Assembly: GCF_009930815.1 (NCBI RefSeq) | Contig: NZ_CP022222.1 | Span: 4,692,501-4,756,500, forward strand | Direction: 5' to 3' | From: Bradyrhizobium sp. CCBAU 051011 | GTDB taxonomy: Bacteria; Pseudomonadota; Alphaproteobacteria; Rhizobiales; Xanthobacteraceae | Length of the DNA stretch: 64,000 bases | In this document: positions 34,541 through 42,918 of the stretch, in pieces | How positions within the stretch are numbered: the stretch's first letter is position 1 | How the letters are laid out: each line of letters opens with the position of its first letter | Position numbers and translations under genes: made by a program | The notes under the pieces: model-generated | Database searches by the model: none | Told to the model about the DNA's origin: nothing | The model's input: only the letters and a program-made list of their open reading frames with translations

Positions 34541-34568
34541 TTGCATATCGTAATTTATGTTATATATT
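34541..34568 (+). promoter_or_regulatory. Likely sigma-70-type promoter of paaA
   Basis: TTGCAT (34541-34546) and TATATT (34563-34568) are separated by 16 bases in a strongly AT-rich island, unusual in this GC-rich DNA. The start codon of paaA is 30 bases past the -10. TTAC (34528-34531) and GTAA (34550-34553) bracket the -35 and could be half-sites for PaaX. Confidence 0.55.
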
Positions 34569-34597
34569 GCCTCCCAACAAATACCGGGAGGTCCGCC

Positions 34598-35590
34598 ATG
34601 TACACGCAGGCGCTCAATACGTCCGAGGGCGAAGACCGCAACATTGAGGACGCCGAACGGGCTGCGCAGTTTCAGGCGCGGATCGATGCCGACGAGCGCA
34701 TCGAGCCGAACGACTGGATGCCGGCGGCCTATCGCAAGACGCTGACGCGGCAGATCTCCCAGCACGCGCATTCCGAAATCGTCGGCATGCTTCCCGAAGG
34801 CAACTGGATCACCCGCGCGCCGTCGCTGCGCCGCAAGGCCGCGCTGCTCGCCAAGGTGCAGGACGAATGCGGCCACGGGCTCTATCTCTACGCGGCCGCC
34901 GAAACGCTCGGCACTTCGCGTGAAGAGCTGGTCGACCTGATGCTGGCGGGGAAGGCAAAATATTCCTCGATCTTCAACTATCCGACGCTGACCTGGGCCG
35001 ATATCGGCACCATCGGCTGGCTGGTCGACGGCGCCGCGATCATGAACCAGATTCCGCTGTGCCGTTGCTCCTATGGTCCCTATGCGCGCGCGATGATCCG
35101 CGTCTGCAAGGAAGAATCTTTCCATCAGCGCCAGGGCTTTGAGATCATGCTGACGCTGTGCCGCGGCACCGCCGAGCAGAAGGCGATGGCGCAGGATGCG
35201 CTGAACCGCTGGTGGTGGCCCGTCCTGATGATGTTCGGTCCGCCCGACCAGGTCAGTCAGCACAGCGACACCTCCACCAGGTGGAAGATCAAGCGCTTTT
35301 CCAATGACGAGCTGCGCCAGAAATTCGTCGACGCCACCGTGCCGCAGGCGCAGTTCCTCGGGTTGACGATTCCCGATCCCGGCATGAAGCAGAACGCGAA
35401 CGGAAACTGGGAATACAGCGCGATCGACTGGGAAGAGTTCAAGCAGGTGTTGGCCGGTAACGGCCCATGCAATCGCGATCGCCTCGCGGCGCGGCGCAAG
35501 GCACATGAGGACGGCGCCTGGGTGCGCGAGGCTGCGATGGCCTATGCCGGCAAGCGCCGGCAGCGCGCCGCCTTGCAGGCCGCAGAGTAG
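34598..35590 (+). CDS. paaA: 1,2-phenylacetyl-CoA epoxidase subunit PaaA
   Basis: Catalytic diiron subunit of the ring-epoxidising complex PaaABC(D)E, which converts phenylacetyl-CoA to its 1,2-epoxide. It has 330 residues, the usual size. Seen: [22 protein letters not shown] near residue 40 (in parts), the metal-helix region [20 protein letters not shown] and later [14 protein letters not shown], both carrying iron ligands. The ATG at 34598 follows a strong GGGAGG; an upstream in-frame start at 34541 would lie within the promoter. First gene of the paa operon, with paaB 11 bases after it. Confidence 0.96.
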   Translation: MYTQALNTSEGEDRNIEDAERAAQFQARIDADERIEPNDWMPAAYRKTLTRQISQHAHSEIVGMLPEGNWITRAPSLRRKAALLAKVQDECGHGLYLYAAAETLGTSREELVDLMLAGKAKYSSIFNYPTLTWADIGTIGWLVDGAAIMNQIPLCRCSYGPYARAMIRVCKEESFHQRQGFEIMLTLCRGTAEQKAMAQDALNRWWWPVLMMFGPPDQVSQHSDTSTRWKIKRFSNDELRQKFVDATVPQAQFLGLTIPDPGMKQNANGNWEYSAIDWEEFKQVLAGNGPCNRDRLAARRKAHEDGAWVREAAMAYAGKRRQRAALQAAE

Positions 35591-35601
35591 GGAGACAGCT
35601 A

Positions 35602-35889
35602 ATGGCAACGCCGAACATTCCGCTCTGGGAAGTTTTCATCCGCAGCCGCAACGGGCTGGCGCACAAGCATGTCGGCTCGCTGCACGCCACCGACGCCACG
35701 CTGGCGCTGCAGGCCGCGCGCGACATCTATACCCGCCGCGGCGAGGGCCTCTCGATCTGGGTGGTGCCGTCGAGCGCCATCACCGCATCCGATCCATCCG
35801 AGAAGGGCATGATGTTCGAGCCGGCGGAGTCGAAGATCTACCGGCACCCGACGTTTTACGACGTGCCTGATGAAGTGGGACATATGTAG
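35602..35889 (+). CDS. paaB: 1,2-phenylacetyl-CoA epoxidase subunit PaaB
   Basis: Small bridging subunit of the epoxidase, 95 residues, the family size. Typical stretches are PLWEVFIRSRNGLAHKHVGS at the start and ARDIYTRRGEGLSIWVVPS in the middle, ending EPAESKIYRHPTFYDVP. It starts 11 bases after paaA. A palindromic repeat follows its stop, so the space to paaC is 128 bases instead of the usual few. Confidence 0.96.
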   Translation: MATPNIPLWEVFIRSRNGLAHKHVGSLHATDATLALQAARDIYTRRGEGLSIWVVPSSAITASDPSEKGMMFEPAESKIYRHPTFYDVPDEVGHM

Positions 35890-35890
35890 C

Positions 35891-35984
35891 CGTCATGGTG
35901 AGGAGGCGCGCAGCGCCGTCTCGAACCATGTAGCCCGCGGCCCATCCTTCGAGACGCCTGCTACACAGGCTCCTCAGGATGACG
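35891..35984. repeat. Palindromic intergenic repeat, family E, inside the paa operon
   Basis: CGTCATGGTGAGGAGGCGCG at one end and CTCCTCAGGATGACG at the other form an imperfect inverted pair, with inner GTCTCGAACCATG and CATCCTTCGAGAC arms. It lies between paaB and paaC, 1 base after the paaB stop. Confidence 0.8.
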
Positions 35985-36017
35985 TTTATGAACAAGTGGA
36001 TGCAAGGACGAAGGTAT

Positions 36018-36794
36018 ATGACCGTCGCCAACATCACCGTCTCCGAAACACCGCTGGTGCTCTACACCTTGCGCCGCGCCGACGATGCGCTGATCCTCGG
36101 CCATCGGCTGTCGGAGTGGTGCGGCCACGCACCGATGCTGGAAGAGGACATGGCGCTCGCCAATATGGGGCTCGACCTGCTCGGCCAGGCCCGCGAGCTC
36201 TATTCCTATGCCGCCAAGGTCGAGGGCAGGGACAACGACGAAGACAAGTTCGCCTATCTGCGCGACGTCAGGCAGTATCGCAATTTGCTGCTGCTGGAAC
36301 AGCCGAACGGTGATTTTGCGCGAACGATGGTGCGGCAATTCCTCTACGCCACCTTCGCCGATCTCTACTGGCGCGCGATGATGCGTTCCACCGATCCGAC
36401 GCTAGCGGCGATCGCGGCGAAGTCGGAAAAGGAAAGCGCCTACCACGTCCGCCATTCCTCGGAATGGATCGTCCGCCTCGGCGACGGCACCGAGGAAAGC
36501 CACCGCCGCGCGCAATCGGCCATCGACGAGCTCTGGGCTTTCACCGGCGAGATGTTCGCGGTCGACGACAGCGAGCGCGGCCTGATCGACGCCGGCATCG
36601 CGATTGATCCCGCACCATTGCGCACGCAATGGCTGAAGACGATCACTGGCGTCGTCGGCGAGGCGACGCTCGCGTTACCGAAGAACGACTGGATGCAGCA
36701 GGGCGGCCGCAGCGGCCGGCACAGCGAGCATCTCGGCCACCTCCTCAGCGAACTGCAATCGATGCAGCGGACCTTTCCGGAGGCAACATGGTGA
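36018..36794 (+). CDS. paaC: 1,2-phenylacetyl-CoA epoxidase subunit PaaC
   Basis: Structural ferritin-like subunit of the epoxidase, 258 residues. Seen: LYTLRRADDALILGHRLSEW near the start, EEDMALANMGLDLLGQAREL, and KSEKESAYHVRHSSEWIVRL (about 130-150), all typical. The ATG at 36018 is chosen because it follows AAGG and begins at the family start (MTVANITV); an ATG at 35979 would start within the repeat. The stop overlaps the paaD start by 7 bases. Confidence 0.95.
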   Translation: MTVANITVSETPLVLYTLRRADDALILGHRLSEWCGHAPMLEEDMALANMGLDLLGQARELYSYAAKVEGRDNDEDKFAYLRDVRQYRNLLLLEQPNGDFARTMVRQFLYATFADLYWRAMMRSTDPTLAAIAAKSEKESAYHVRHSSEWIVRLGDGTEESHRRAQSAIDELWAFTGEMFAVDDSERGLIDAGIAIDPAPLRTQWLKTITGVVGEATLALPKNDWMQQGGRSGRHSEHLGHLLSELQSMQRTFPEATW

Positions 36795-37291
36795 CGGCGG
36801 TATCAGGCGACACCGAGATGCGCCGGCGCGCCTGGGAGGCGGCTTCGCAGGTCGTCGATCCCGAAATCCCGGTGCTCACCATCGCCGATCTCGGCGTGCT
36901 GCGCGAGGTCGAGGTCCATGACGGCCGCGTCGAGGTCGCGATCACGCCGACCTATTCGGGCTGCCCCGCCATGAACATGATCGCGCTTGAAATCGAGCTG
37001 GCGCTCGAGCGCGCCGGTTTCGGGCGGCCGACCATCCGAACTGTGCTCTCACCGGCCTGGACCACCGACTGGATGAGCGAGGACGGCCGCAACAAGCTAC
37101 GGGAATACGGCATCGCGCCGCCGCAAGCGTCGAATTCGCGCCGCGCGCTGTTCGGCGAGCAGCGGGTGACCTGTCCGCAGTGCGGCTCGGCAAATACCGA
37201 GCTGCTGTCCGAATTCGGCTCGACCTCATGCAAGGCACTGTGGCGCTGCAAGGCCTGCCGCGAACCGTTCGATTATTTCAAGTGTCATTGA
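36788..37291 (+). CDS. paaD: PaaD, MIP18-type assembly factor of the phenylacetyl-CoA epoxidase
   Basis: A 167-residue protein with an N-terminal MIP18/DUF59 domain (VVDPEIPVLTIADLGVLREV, then PTYSGCPAMNMI) and a C-terminal zinc-ribbon-like region whose cysteine pairs are CPQC, CKACRE and the last FKCH. It is needed for maturation of the epoxidase, probably through iron or Fe-S handling (family knowledge). Its ATG lies within the paaC end (7-base overlap). A family A repeat separates it from paaE. Confidence 0.95.
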   Translation: MVTAVSGDTEMRRRAWEAASQVVDPEIPVLTIADLGVLREVEVHDGRVEVAITPTYSGCPAMNMIALEIELALERAGFGRPTIRTVLSPAWTTDWMSEDGRNKLREYGIAPPQASNSRRALFGEQRVTCPQCGSANTELLSEFGSTSCKALWRCKACREPFDYFKCH

Positions 37292-37326
37292 TCATGTCTT
37301 CATTCAGCGTAGCCCGAGAGGGAGTG

Positions 37327-37444
37327 CCGTCATTGCGAGCGAAGCGAAGCAATCCATGCCTCCATGCGACGCGAGATGGATTGCTTCCGCCTTCGCTCTT
37401 CGAGCTACGGCGGACAAGTCGTCGCTTCGCTCCTCGCAATGACG
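37327..37444. repeat. Palindromic intergenic repeat, family A, copy 3, inside the paa operon
   Basis: The ends CCGTCATTGCGAGCGAAGC and GCTTCGCTCCTCGCAATGACG are inverted, with the usual AAGCAATCCAT block and its inverse. It occupies most of the 167-base gap between paaD and paaE. Confidence 0.88.
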
Positions 37445-37458
37445 CGGGGAGATAGCAG

Positions 37459-38538
37459 ATGTCCCTTGCTCCACGCTTTCATCGTCTTGCCGTCAATGAC
37501 CTTCGCCGCGAGGCCGCTGACGCCGTATCGATGACATTCGTCATCCCGAAAGAGCTGGAGGGCGACTACAGCTTCACCCCCGGCCAATACCTCACCCTGC
37601 GCACGACGATGGACGGCGAGGAAGTGCGCCGTTCCTATTCGATCTGCTCCGGCCCTGACGACGGTGAGCTGCGCATTGCCGTGAAGAAGGTCGATGGCGG
37701 CGCGTTCTCCAATTGGGCCGCGGACGAGTTGAAGTCCGGCGACGAGCTCGATGTGATGACGCCGACCGGCCGCTTCGGCATTGCGCATGCGCCCGAGGAG
37801 TCGCGCGTCTATGTCGGCTTCGCCGCCGGAAGCGGCATCACGCCGATCCTGTCGATCGTCAAGGGCGTGCTGGCGCGCGAGCCGAACAGCCGCTTCTTCC
37901 TGTTCTACGGCAACCGCTCGACATCGAACATGCTGTTCCTCGAAGAGCTGGAGGAATTGAAAGACCGTTTCATGCAGCGGCTGTCGCTGTTCCACGTTAT
38001 TTCAGGCGAAGAGCAGGATATCCCGATCCTGCACGGCCGGCTCGACGGCGAGAAGGTGCGCGTGCTGCTGCGCTCGCTGGTGCCGGCATCGAGCGTCGAT
38101 CACGTCTTCATCTGCGGTCCGATGGGCATGAGCGAGGATATCGAGGCGACCTGCCGTGATATCGGCATCGCTGAGGATCGTATTCACGTCGAGCGCTTCG
38201 TCTCGGAATTCGGCGGCAAGCCGCGTCCGAAGAAGGTGATCGAACTCTCGGCGCCGCCCAAGGCGATGGCGTCGTTGATTATCGACGGCAAGCGCCGCGA
38301 GGTGCCGGTCGCTGAAGGTGAGGCTATCCTCGACGCCGCGTTGCGTGCCGGCATGGACCTGCCATTCGCCTGCAAGGGCGGCATGTGCTCGACCTGCCGC
38401 GCCAAGCTGGTCGAGGGCGACGCGCAGATGGAGCTCAATTATTCGCTGGAGCCGTGGGAACTGAAGGCAGGCTTCATCCTGACCTGCCAGGCGCGGCCCT
38501 GTTCGGACAAGGTCGTGGTGGATTACGATCACGTGTGA
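37459..38538 (+). CDS. paaE: 1,2-phenylacetyl-CoA epoxidase reductase subunit PaaE
   Basis: NADPH-dependent flavin/iron-sulfur reductase feeding electrons to PaaA, 359 residues. Order of domains: FAD-binding barrel with YSFTPGQYLTL and RRSYSICSG (about residues 35-65), NAD(P)-binding fold with AAGSGITPILS and FICGPMGM, then a C-terminal plant-type [2Fe-2S] ferredoxin domain with CKGGMCSTCR and a last cysteine in ILTCQA. The start has GGGGAGA 8 bases ahead. It completes the paaABCDE set. Confidence 0.96.
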   Translation: MSLAPRFHRLAVNDLRREAADAVSMTFVIPKELEGDYSFTPGQYLTLRTTMDGEEVRRSYSICSGPDDGELRIAVKKVDGGAFSNWAADELKSGDELDVMTPTGRFGIAHAPEESRVYVGFAAGSGITPILSIVKGVLAREPNSRFFLFYGNRSTSNMLFLEELEELKDRFMQRLSLFHVISGEEQDIPILHGRLDGEKVRVLLRSLVPASSVDHVFICGPMGMSEDIEATCRDIGIAEDRIHVERFVSEFGGKPRPKKVIELSAPPKAMASLIIDGKRREVPVAEGEAILDAALRAGMDLPFACKGGMCSTCRAKLVEGDAQMELNYSLEPWELKAGFILTCQARPCSDKVVVDYDHV

Positions 38539-38545
38539 CCACGGC

Positions 38546-38625
38546 GTCATTCCGGAGCGATGCGAAGCATCGAATCCGGAATCTCGAGATTCCGGGTCTG
38601 GTCCTTCGGACCATCCCGGAATGAC
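38546..38625. repeat. Palindromic intergenic repeat, family D
   Basis: The outer arms GTCATTCCGG and CCGGAATGAC (imperfect ends), inner GATGCGAAGCATC and CGGAATCTCGAGATTCCG hairpins, and GGTCCTTCGGACC form a chain of stem-loops. It starts 7 bases after the paaE stop and may end or stabilise the paaABCDE transcript. Confidence 0.82.
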
Positions 38626-38760
38626 AAACTGAGAAATAGCGGGATCGTTGACACCTCAGGTGCTTCGACCCAACATTGACTACGTAAAGAGGCCAAACAG
38701 GCCCGCAACGATACAGGGAGAGAACGTCGTGGAACCGTCTCGCAGAGCGGGCAACCCGCT

Positions 38761-39213
38761 ATGAACGTCGCGCTTTCGCCCGACGAGATTGCCCGCGCCT
38801 GCGCGGATGCGATGTGGAAGGAAGACGACGCCAGCAAGGGCCTCGGCATGAAGATTGTCGAGGTAAAACCCGGCTTCGCGACGCTGACGATGACGGTGCA
38901 GCCGCACATGGTCAACGGCCAGCGTATTGCCCATGGCGGCTTCATCTTCCTGCTGGCCGATTCCACTTTCGCCTTTGCCTGCAACTCCCGGAATGAGCGC
39001 GCAGTCGCCGCGCAATGCGACATCGCCTTTATCCGTCCGGGCAAGCTCGGCGACGTGCTGGTCGCGACCGCGCGCGAAATCTCGCGCAACGGTCGGTCCG
39101 GAATTTACGACGTTCGTGTCACCGCCGGCGATGTCGTGATCGCCGAATTCCGCGGCCATTCCCGCACCATCGCCGGCACATGGCTGCCGGTTGCGGGCAA
39201 CGAGGCCGGTTAA
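38761..39213 (+). CDS. paaI: Hydroxyphenylacetyl-CoA thioesterase PaaI
   Basis: Hotdog-fold thioesterase of 150 residues that releases CoA from dead-end intermediates of phenylacetate breakdown. The hotdog motif HGGFIFLLADSTFAFACNS is at about residues 58-76, with Asp in the catalytic position of the PaaI group; LGMKIVEVKPGFATLTMTV and ARCD-like QCDIAFIRPGKLGD complete the pattern. It follows paaE after a repeat and precedes paaK by 25 bases, so it is likely made with paaK. Confidence 0.94.
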   Translation: MNVALSPDEIARACADAMWKEDDASKGLGMKIVEVKPGFATLTMTVQPHMVNGQRIAHGGFIFLLADSTFAFACNSRNERAVAAQCDIAFIRPGKLGDVLVATAREISRNGRSGIYDVRVTAGDVVIAEFRGHSRTIAGTWLPVAGNEAG

Positions 39214-39238
39214 GCATACAGACCAAGGGGAACGCACC

Positions 39239-40570
39239 ATGGCCATGGCAAAACCAAAATCCAGCGGAAGTGGTTATAGCGCTGAATTGGATGAGGCCGA
39301 GCGCGCCTCTCGCGACGAGATCATGGCATTGCAAACCGGGCGCCTCGCCTGGTCACTCAAGCACGCCTACGACAACGTCGCGCATTACAGGAAAGCCTTC
39401 GATGCGGCCGGCGTGCATCCGTCCGATTTCAGAGAGCTTTCCGATCTCGGCAAATTCCCGTTCACGGTGAAGACGGATTTGCGCGACAATTACCCCTTCA
39501 ACATGTTTGCGGTACCCCGCGAAAAGCTGGTTCGCGTTCATGCCTCCTCGGGCACGACAGGCAAGCCGATCGTGGTCGGCTACACGCAAGGCGACATCGA
39601 CATCTGGTCGGAGGTGATGGCCCGCTCGATCCGCGCCGCCGGCGGCCGCACCGGCATGATCATTCATAATTCCTATGGCTATGGCCTCTTCACCGGCGGC
39701 CTCGGCGCGCATTACGGCGCCGAAAAGCTCGGCTGCACGGTGGTGCCGGTTTCCGGGGGCATGACCGAGCGGCAGGTGCAACTGATCAATGACTTCAAAC
39801 CCGACATCATCACGGTGACGCCGAGCTACATGCTGGCTATTCTCGACGAGTTCAAGCGGCAGGGTCTCGACCCCAGAAAATCGTCGCTAAAATTCGGCAT
39901 CTTCGGCGCCGAGCCTTGGACCAACGCGATGCGCGTCGAGATCGAGCAGGCCTTCGACATGGACGCGACCGATATTTACGGGCTGTCGGAGGTGATCGGC
40001 CCCGGCGTCGCGCAGGAATGCGTGGAGACCAAGGATGGCCTGCACATCTGGGAGGATCATTTCTACCCCGAGGTGATCGATGCCGAAACGGGGAAGGTGC
40101 TGCCGGACGGCGAGAAGGGGGAGCTCGTCTTCACCTCGCTGACCAAGCAGGGCTTTCCGATCATCCGCTACCGCACCCGCGATCTGACGCGGCTGTTGCC
40201 GGGCACCGCGCGCCCCGGCATGCGGCGCATGGAAAAGGTGACGGGACGTTCCGACGACATGATCATCCTGCGCGGCGTCAACGTCTTTCCCACCCAGATA
40301 GAGGAAGCGCTGCTCGCCACCGATTGGTGTGGCGGCCATTTCATCATCGAACTGACGCGCGAGGGGCGGATGGACGAGATGACCGTGCTCGCCGAAGCCC
40401 GCCCCGAAAGTTGGGACGGCAGCGGGATGTTGCCACACGCCGAAAAGGTCGCGCTCTTCATTAAGAACACCATCGGCATTACCGCCCGGATCAAGGCCGT
40501 CGCGCCAAACACCTTGGAGCGTTCGCTTGGCAAAGCGAAACGGGTTTACGACAAGCGGCCGAAAGAGTAA
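39239..40570 (+). CDS. paaK: Phenylacetate-CoA ligase PaaK
   Basis: AMP-forming ligase that activates phenylacetate to phenylacetyl-CoA, the first step of the pathway; 443 residues, normal size. Seen: phosphate-binding loop ASSGTTGKPIVVGYT (about residues 101-115), GYGLFTGGLGAHYG, IFGAEPWT, the adenine-site DIYGLSEVIGPG, and the C-terminal hinge GRSDDMIILRGVNVFPTQIE. The start is the ATG at 39239 with AAGGGG ahead. Last visible gene of the paa block; the later genes (paaG, paaH, paaJ, paaZ) are not in this window. Confidence 0.96.
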   Translation: MAMAKPKSSGSGYSAELDEAERASRDEIMALQTGRLAWSLKHAYDNVAHYRKAFDAAGVHPSDFRELSDLGKFPFTVKTDLRDNYPFNMFAVPREKLVRVHASSGTTGKPIVVGYTQGDIDIWSEVMARSIRAAGGRTGMIIHNSYGYGLFTGGLGAHYGAEKLGCTVVPVSGGMTERQVQLINDFKPDIITVTPSYMLAILDEFKRQGLDPRKSSLKFGIFGAEPWTNAMRVEIEQAFDMDATDIYGLSEVIGPGVAQECVETKDGLHIWEDHFYPEVIDAETGKVLPDGEKGELVFTSLTKQGFPIIRYRTRDLTRLLPGTARPGMRRMEKVTGRSDDMIILRGVNVFPTQIEEALLATDWCGGHFIIELTREGRMDEMTVLAEARPESWDGSGMLPHAEKVALFIKNTIGITARIKAVAPNTLERSLGKAKRVYDKRPKE

Positions 40571-40603
40571 CTCCTGCTGCTCAGAAGCCAGCAGGAATGC
40601 CTG

Positions 40604-41623
40604 ATGTCATTTGCCGAGAAGCCCGATGTTCGATCTGCCAAGGTCCAGGCGCGCTGTGTCCGCCTGCCGGCGAAGGCAGGCGATGCCGCGTCGCTCGCGC
40701 CGGTCATCGAGACGCACGCGCTGTCGCGCGGCGAAAATGATCTGCTCATCGAGCTGAAGGCCGCCGCCGTCAATCCATCCGACGTGAAGGCTGCGACCGG
40801 GCTGATGCCCTATGCCGTATTCCCGCGCACGCCGGGCCGCGACTATGCGGGCGTCGTGATCGACGGGCCCGAGGCGTGGATCGGACGCGAGGTGTTCGGC
40901 TCCTCCGGCGATCTCGGCATTCGCCGGGACGGCACGCATGCCACGCATCTCGTGGTCGAAGCCGACGCCGTGGTGGAGAAGCCGAAAAGCATTTCATGGG
41001 AGGAGGCCGCCGGCATCGGCGTGCCCTTTGTCACCGCCATGGAAGGCTTGCGCCGCGCCGGCATTCCGAAAGCCGGCGAGACCGTGCTGGTGATGGGCGT
41101 CAACGGCAAGGTCGGGCAGGCGGCGACGCAGATCGCGAACTGGCACGGCGCGCGGGTGATCGGTGTCGTGCGCAAGAACGAGCCGTATGAGGGCCACTCC
41201 AATTCGAAAGTTGAAGTTATCGACGCCTCCATCACCGATGTTGCGGCACGCGTGCGTGGGCTCACGGGTGGCAAGGGTGCCGATATCGTGTTCAATACGG
41301 TCGGCGATCCATATTTCCAGGCCGCGCACCAGTCGCTGGCCTTGCGCGGACGCCAGATCCTGATCGCCGCCGTCGACCGGATCGTGCAGTTCAACATTCT
41401 GGAGTTCTATCGCGGCCAGCACACGTATGTGGGCATCGATACGCTCGGCCTGTCGTCGGTCGCGACCGGGACGGTGCTGCGTGAACTCGCTCCCGGCTTC
41501 GCCGGCGGCCACCTCAAGCCGTTCCCGATCAAACGGGCGGCGATCTATCCGCTGGAACAGGCGAAGGCTGCCTTCATCGCGGTGGCCGGCTCGTCGCGGG
41601 ACCGGGTGATTTTGCGGCCTTGA
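40604..41623 (+). CDS. Quinone-oxidoreductase-like MDR family enzyme
   Basis: Medium-chain dehydrogenase/reductase, 339 residues, NADPH-binding. The GroES-like N-terminal part has AVNPSDVKAATG and PGRDYAGVV; the Rossmann part has VLVMGVNGKVGQAATQIA (about residues 160-177). The zinc-binding cysteines of alcohol dehydrogenases are missing, so it is a zinc-free quinone or enone reductase. It lies 33 bases after paaK in the same direction and may be co-transcribed, but no role in phenylacetate breakdown is known for it. Confidence 0.85.
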   Translation: MSFAEKPDVRSAKVQARCVRLPAKAGDAASLAPVIETHALSRGENDLLIELKAAAVNPSDVKAATGLMPYAVFPRTPGRDYAGVVIDGPEAWIGREVFGSSGDLGIRRDGTHATHLVVEADAVVEKPKSISWEEAAGIGVPFVTAMEGLRRAGIPKAGETVLVMGVNGKVGQAATQIANWHGARVIGVVRKNEPYEGHSNSKVEVIDASITDVAARVRGLTGGKGADIVFNTVGDPYFQAAHQSLALRGRQILIAAVDRIVQFNILEFYRGQHTYVGIDTLGLSSVATGTVLRELAPGFAGGHLKPFPIKRAAIYPLEQAKAAFIAVAGSSRDRVILRP

Positions 41624-41637
41624 AGTCAGGCATTTGC

Positions 41638-41663
41638 CGGAATCGCGGGATTCCGCCATTTTT
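41638..41663 (+). terminator. Possible terminator after the MDR gene
   Basis: The stem CGGAATC/GATTCCG with a GCGG loop is followed, 3 bases on, by TTTTT (41659-41663). The stem is short, so the call is modest. The remaining 196 bases up to the transporter gene show nothing else clear. Confidence 0.45.
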
Positions 41664-41859
41664 CATGGGGAACAATCTGCCGTTCTACAATCGCATGCAA
41701 CGATTTTGTTCTGCTGTCGGCGATCCCGGCGATCGATTCATTCTCCGGATCGTTAGTCCGTGGACGTGCGTCCCTTTCCAACATATTAGCAACCGCTGAA
41801 ATTGCTTCCTATTTGAGCGGTGACGGCTGGAGCGGCCGCGAAGGAACAGGGAAACGCCA

Positions 41860-42918
41860 GTGCTGGACAGCGCCAATATTGTCGTCATCAGCGGATTGCT
41901 CATCGGCCTCGTCTATGGATCGGTGGGATTGCTAAGCGGGTTCTGCCTGCTCAGCAGCCTCAGGGGTTTCTGGGCCGAAGGCGACGGCCGGCTGGTGCGC
42001 ACCTATGCGCTGGCGATCGGCGTGGCGGTTGTCATGACGCAGTTGCTGGCCGCGGGCGGGTTTGTCGATATTGGCAAGTCGATCTATCTGCAGCCGTCGT
42101 TCTCTGCGCCGGTGATGTTCTTCGGCGGGCTGTTGTTCGGCTACGGCATGGTGCTGTCGAACGGCTGCGGCTCGCGCGCGCTGGTGCTGCTCGGGCGCGG
42201 CAACCTCCGTTCCTTCGTGGTGGTGGTCGTGCTGGCGATTTTCGCCCAGATGACGCTGAAGGGCTTGATCGCGCCGTCGCGCATCGCGATGGTCGGCGCG
42301 TCACAGACGACGACAAATGCGAACTCGGTGCCGGCCTTGCTGGCTAGCGCAGGCTTGAGCGCTACAGCCGCGCGCATGCTGGCCGCGTCGATCATCTCGG
42401 CCGCGCTGATCATCTTCGCCTTTGCGCATCCGGCATTCCGGCGCTCGCCGGGCCAGATCGCCGCGGGCCTCGTGATCGGCCTGTTGGTGGCAGGCGGTTG
42501 GTTTGCCACCGGCTATCTCGGCGCCGACGATTTCAATCCCGTGCCGGTGACCTCGCTCACCTTCATCGCGCCGATCGCAGACGCGCTGCAATACGTCATG
42601 CTGTCGACGGGCTCGACGCTGAATTTCGGCATTGTCACGGTGTTCGGCGTGTTCGCCGGCAGTCTTGCGACCGCGCTGCTGACCGGGCGTTTTCAGCTCG
42701 AGGGCTTTCAGTCGCCGCGCCACATGCTGCGCTCCGGTGGCGGTGCGGCGCTGATGGGGGCGGGCGGCGTGATGGCGTTCGGCTGCTCGATCGGGCAGGG
42801 CCTGACCGGATTCTCCACCCTGGCGCTGGCGTCGCTGCTTGCCTTCGCCGGCATTCTCGTCGGCACTGCCGCGGGCTTGCGCGGCGCACTGCGCGTCCGC
42901 CCGCTGGCCGCGGCCTAA
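41860..42918 (+). CDS. YeeE/YedE family sulfur-compound transporter (fused, TsuA-like)
   Basis: Integral membrane protein of 352 residues with two homologous halves. Members of this family (such as TsuA) carry thiosulfate across the membrane using conserved cysteines. Seen: SNGCGSRALVLLGRGNLRS in the first half and FGCSIGQGLTGFSTLALAS in the second, the two signature loops, and about nine hydrophobic helices. It begins with GTG, with AGGGA 8 bases ahead. It is tail to tail with the hydrolase-OsmC gene, overlapping by 4 bases. Nearby sulfite-oxidase-like and OsmC genes support a sulfur theme. Confidence 0.9.
   Translation: MLDSANIVVISGLLIGLVYGSVGLLSGFCLLSSLRGFWAEGDGRLVRTYALAIGVAVVMTQLLAAGGFVDIGKSIYLQPSFSAPVMFFGGLLFGYGMVLSNGCGSRALVLLGRGNLRSFVVVVVLAIFAQMTLKGLIAPSRIAMVGASQTTTNANSVPALLASAGLSATAARMLAASIISAALIIFAFAHPAFRRSPGQIAAGLVIGLLVAGGWFATGYLGADDFNPVPVTSLTFIAPIADALQYVMLSTGSTLNFGIVTVFGVFAGSLATALLTGRFQLEGFQSPRHMLRSGGGAALMGAGGVMAFGCSIGQGLTGFSTLALASLLAFAGILVGTAAGLRGALRVRPLAAA

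Noticed and set aside
40604..41623. Assignment of the MDR enzyme to the phenylacetate pathway
   Set aside because: It is close to paaK but no such enzyme is part of the known pathway, and the zinc-free quinone reductase family is broad.
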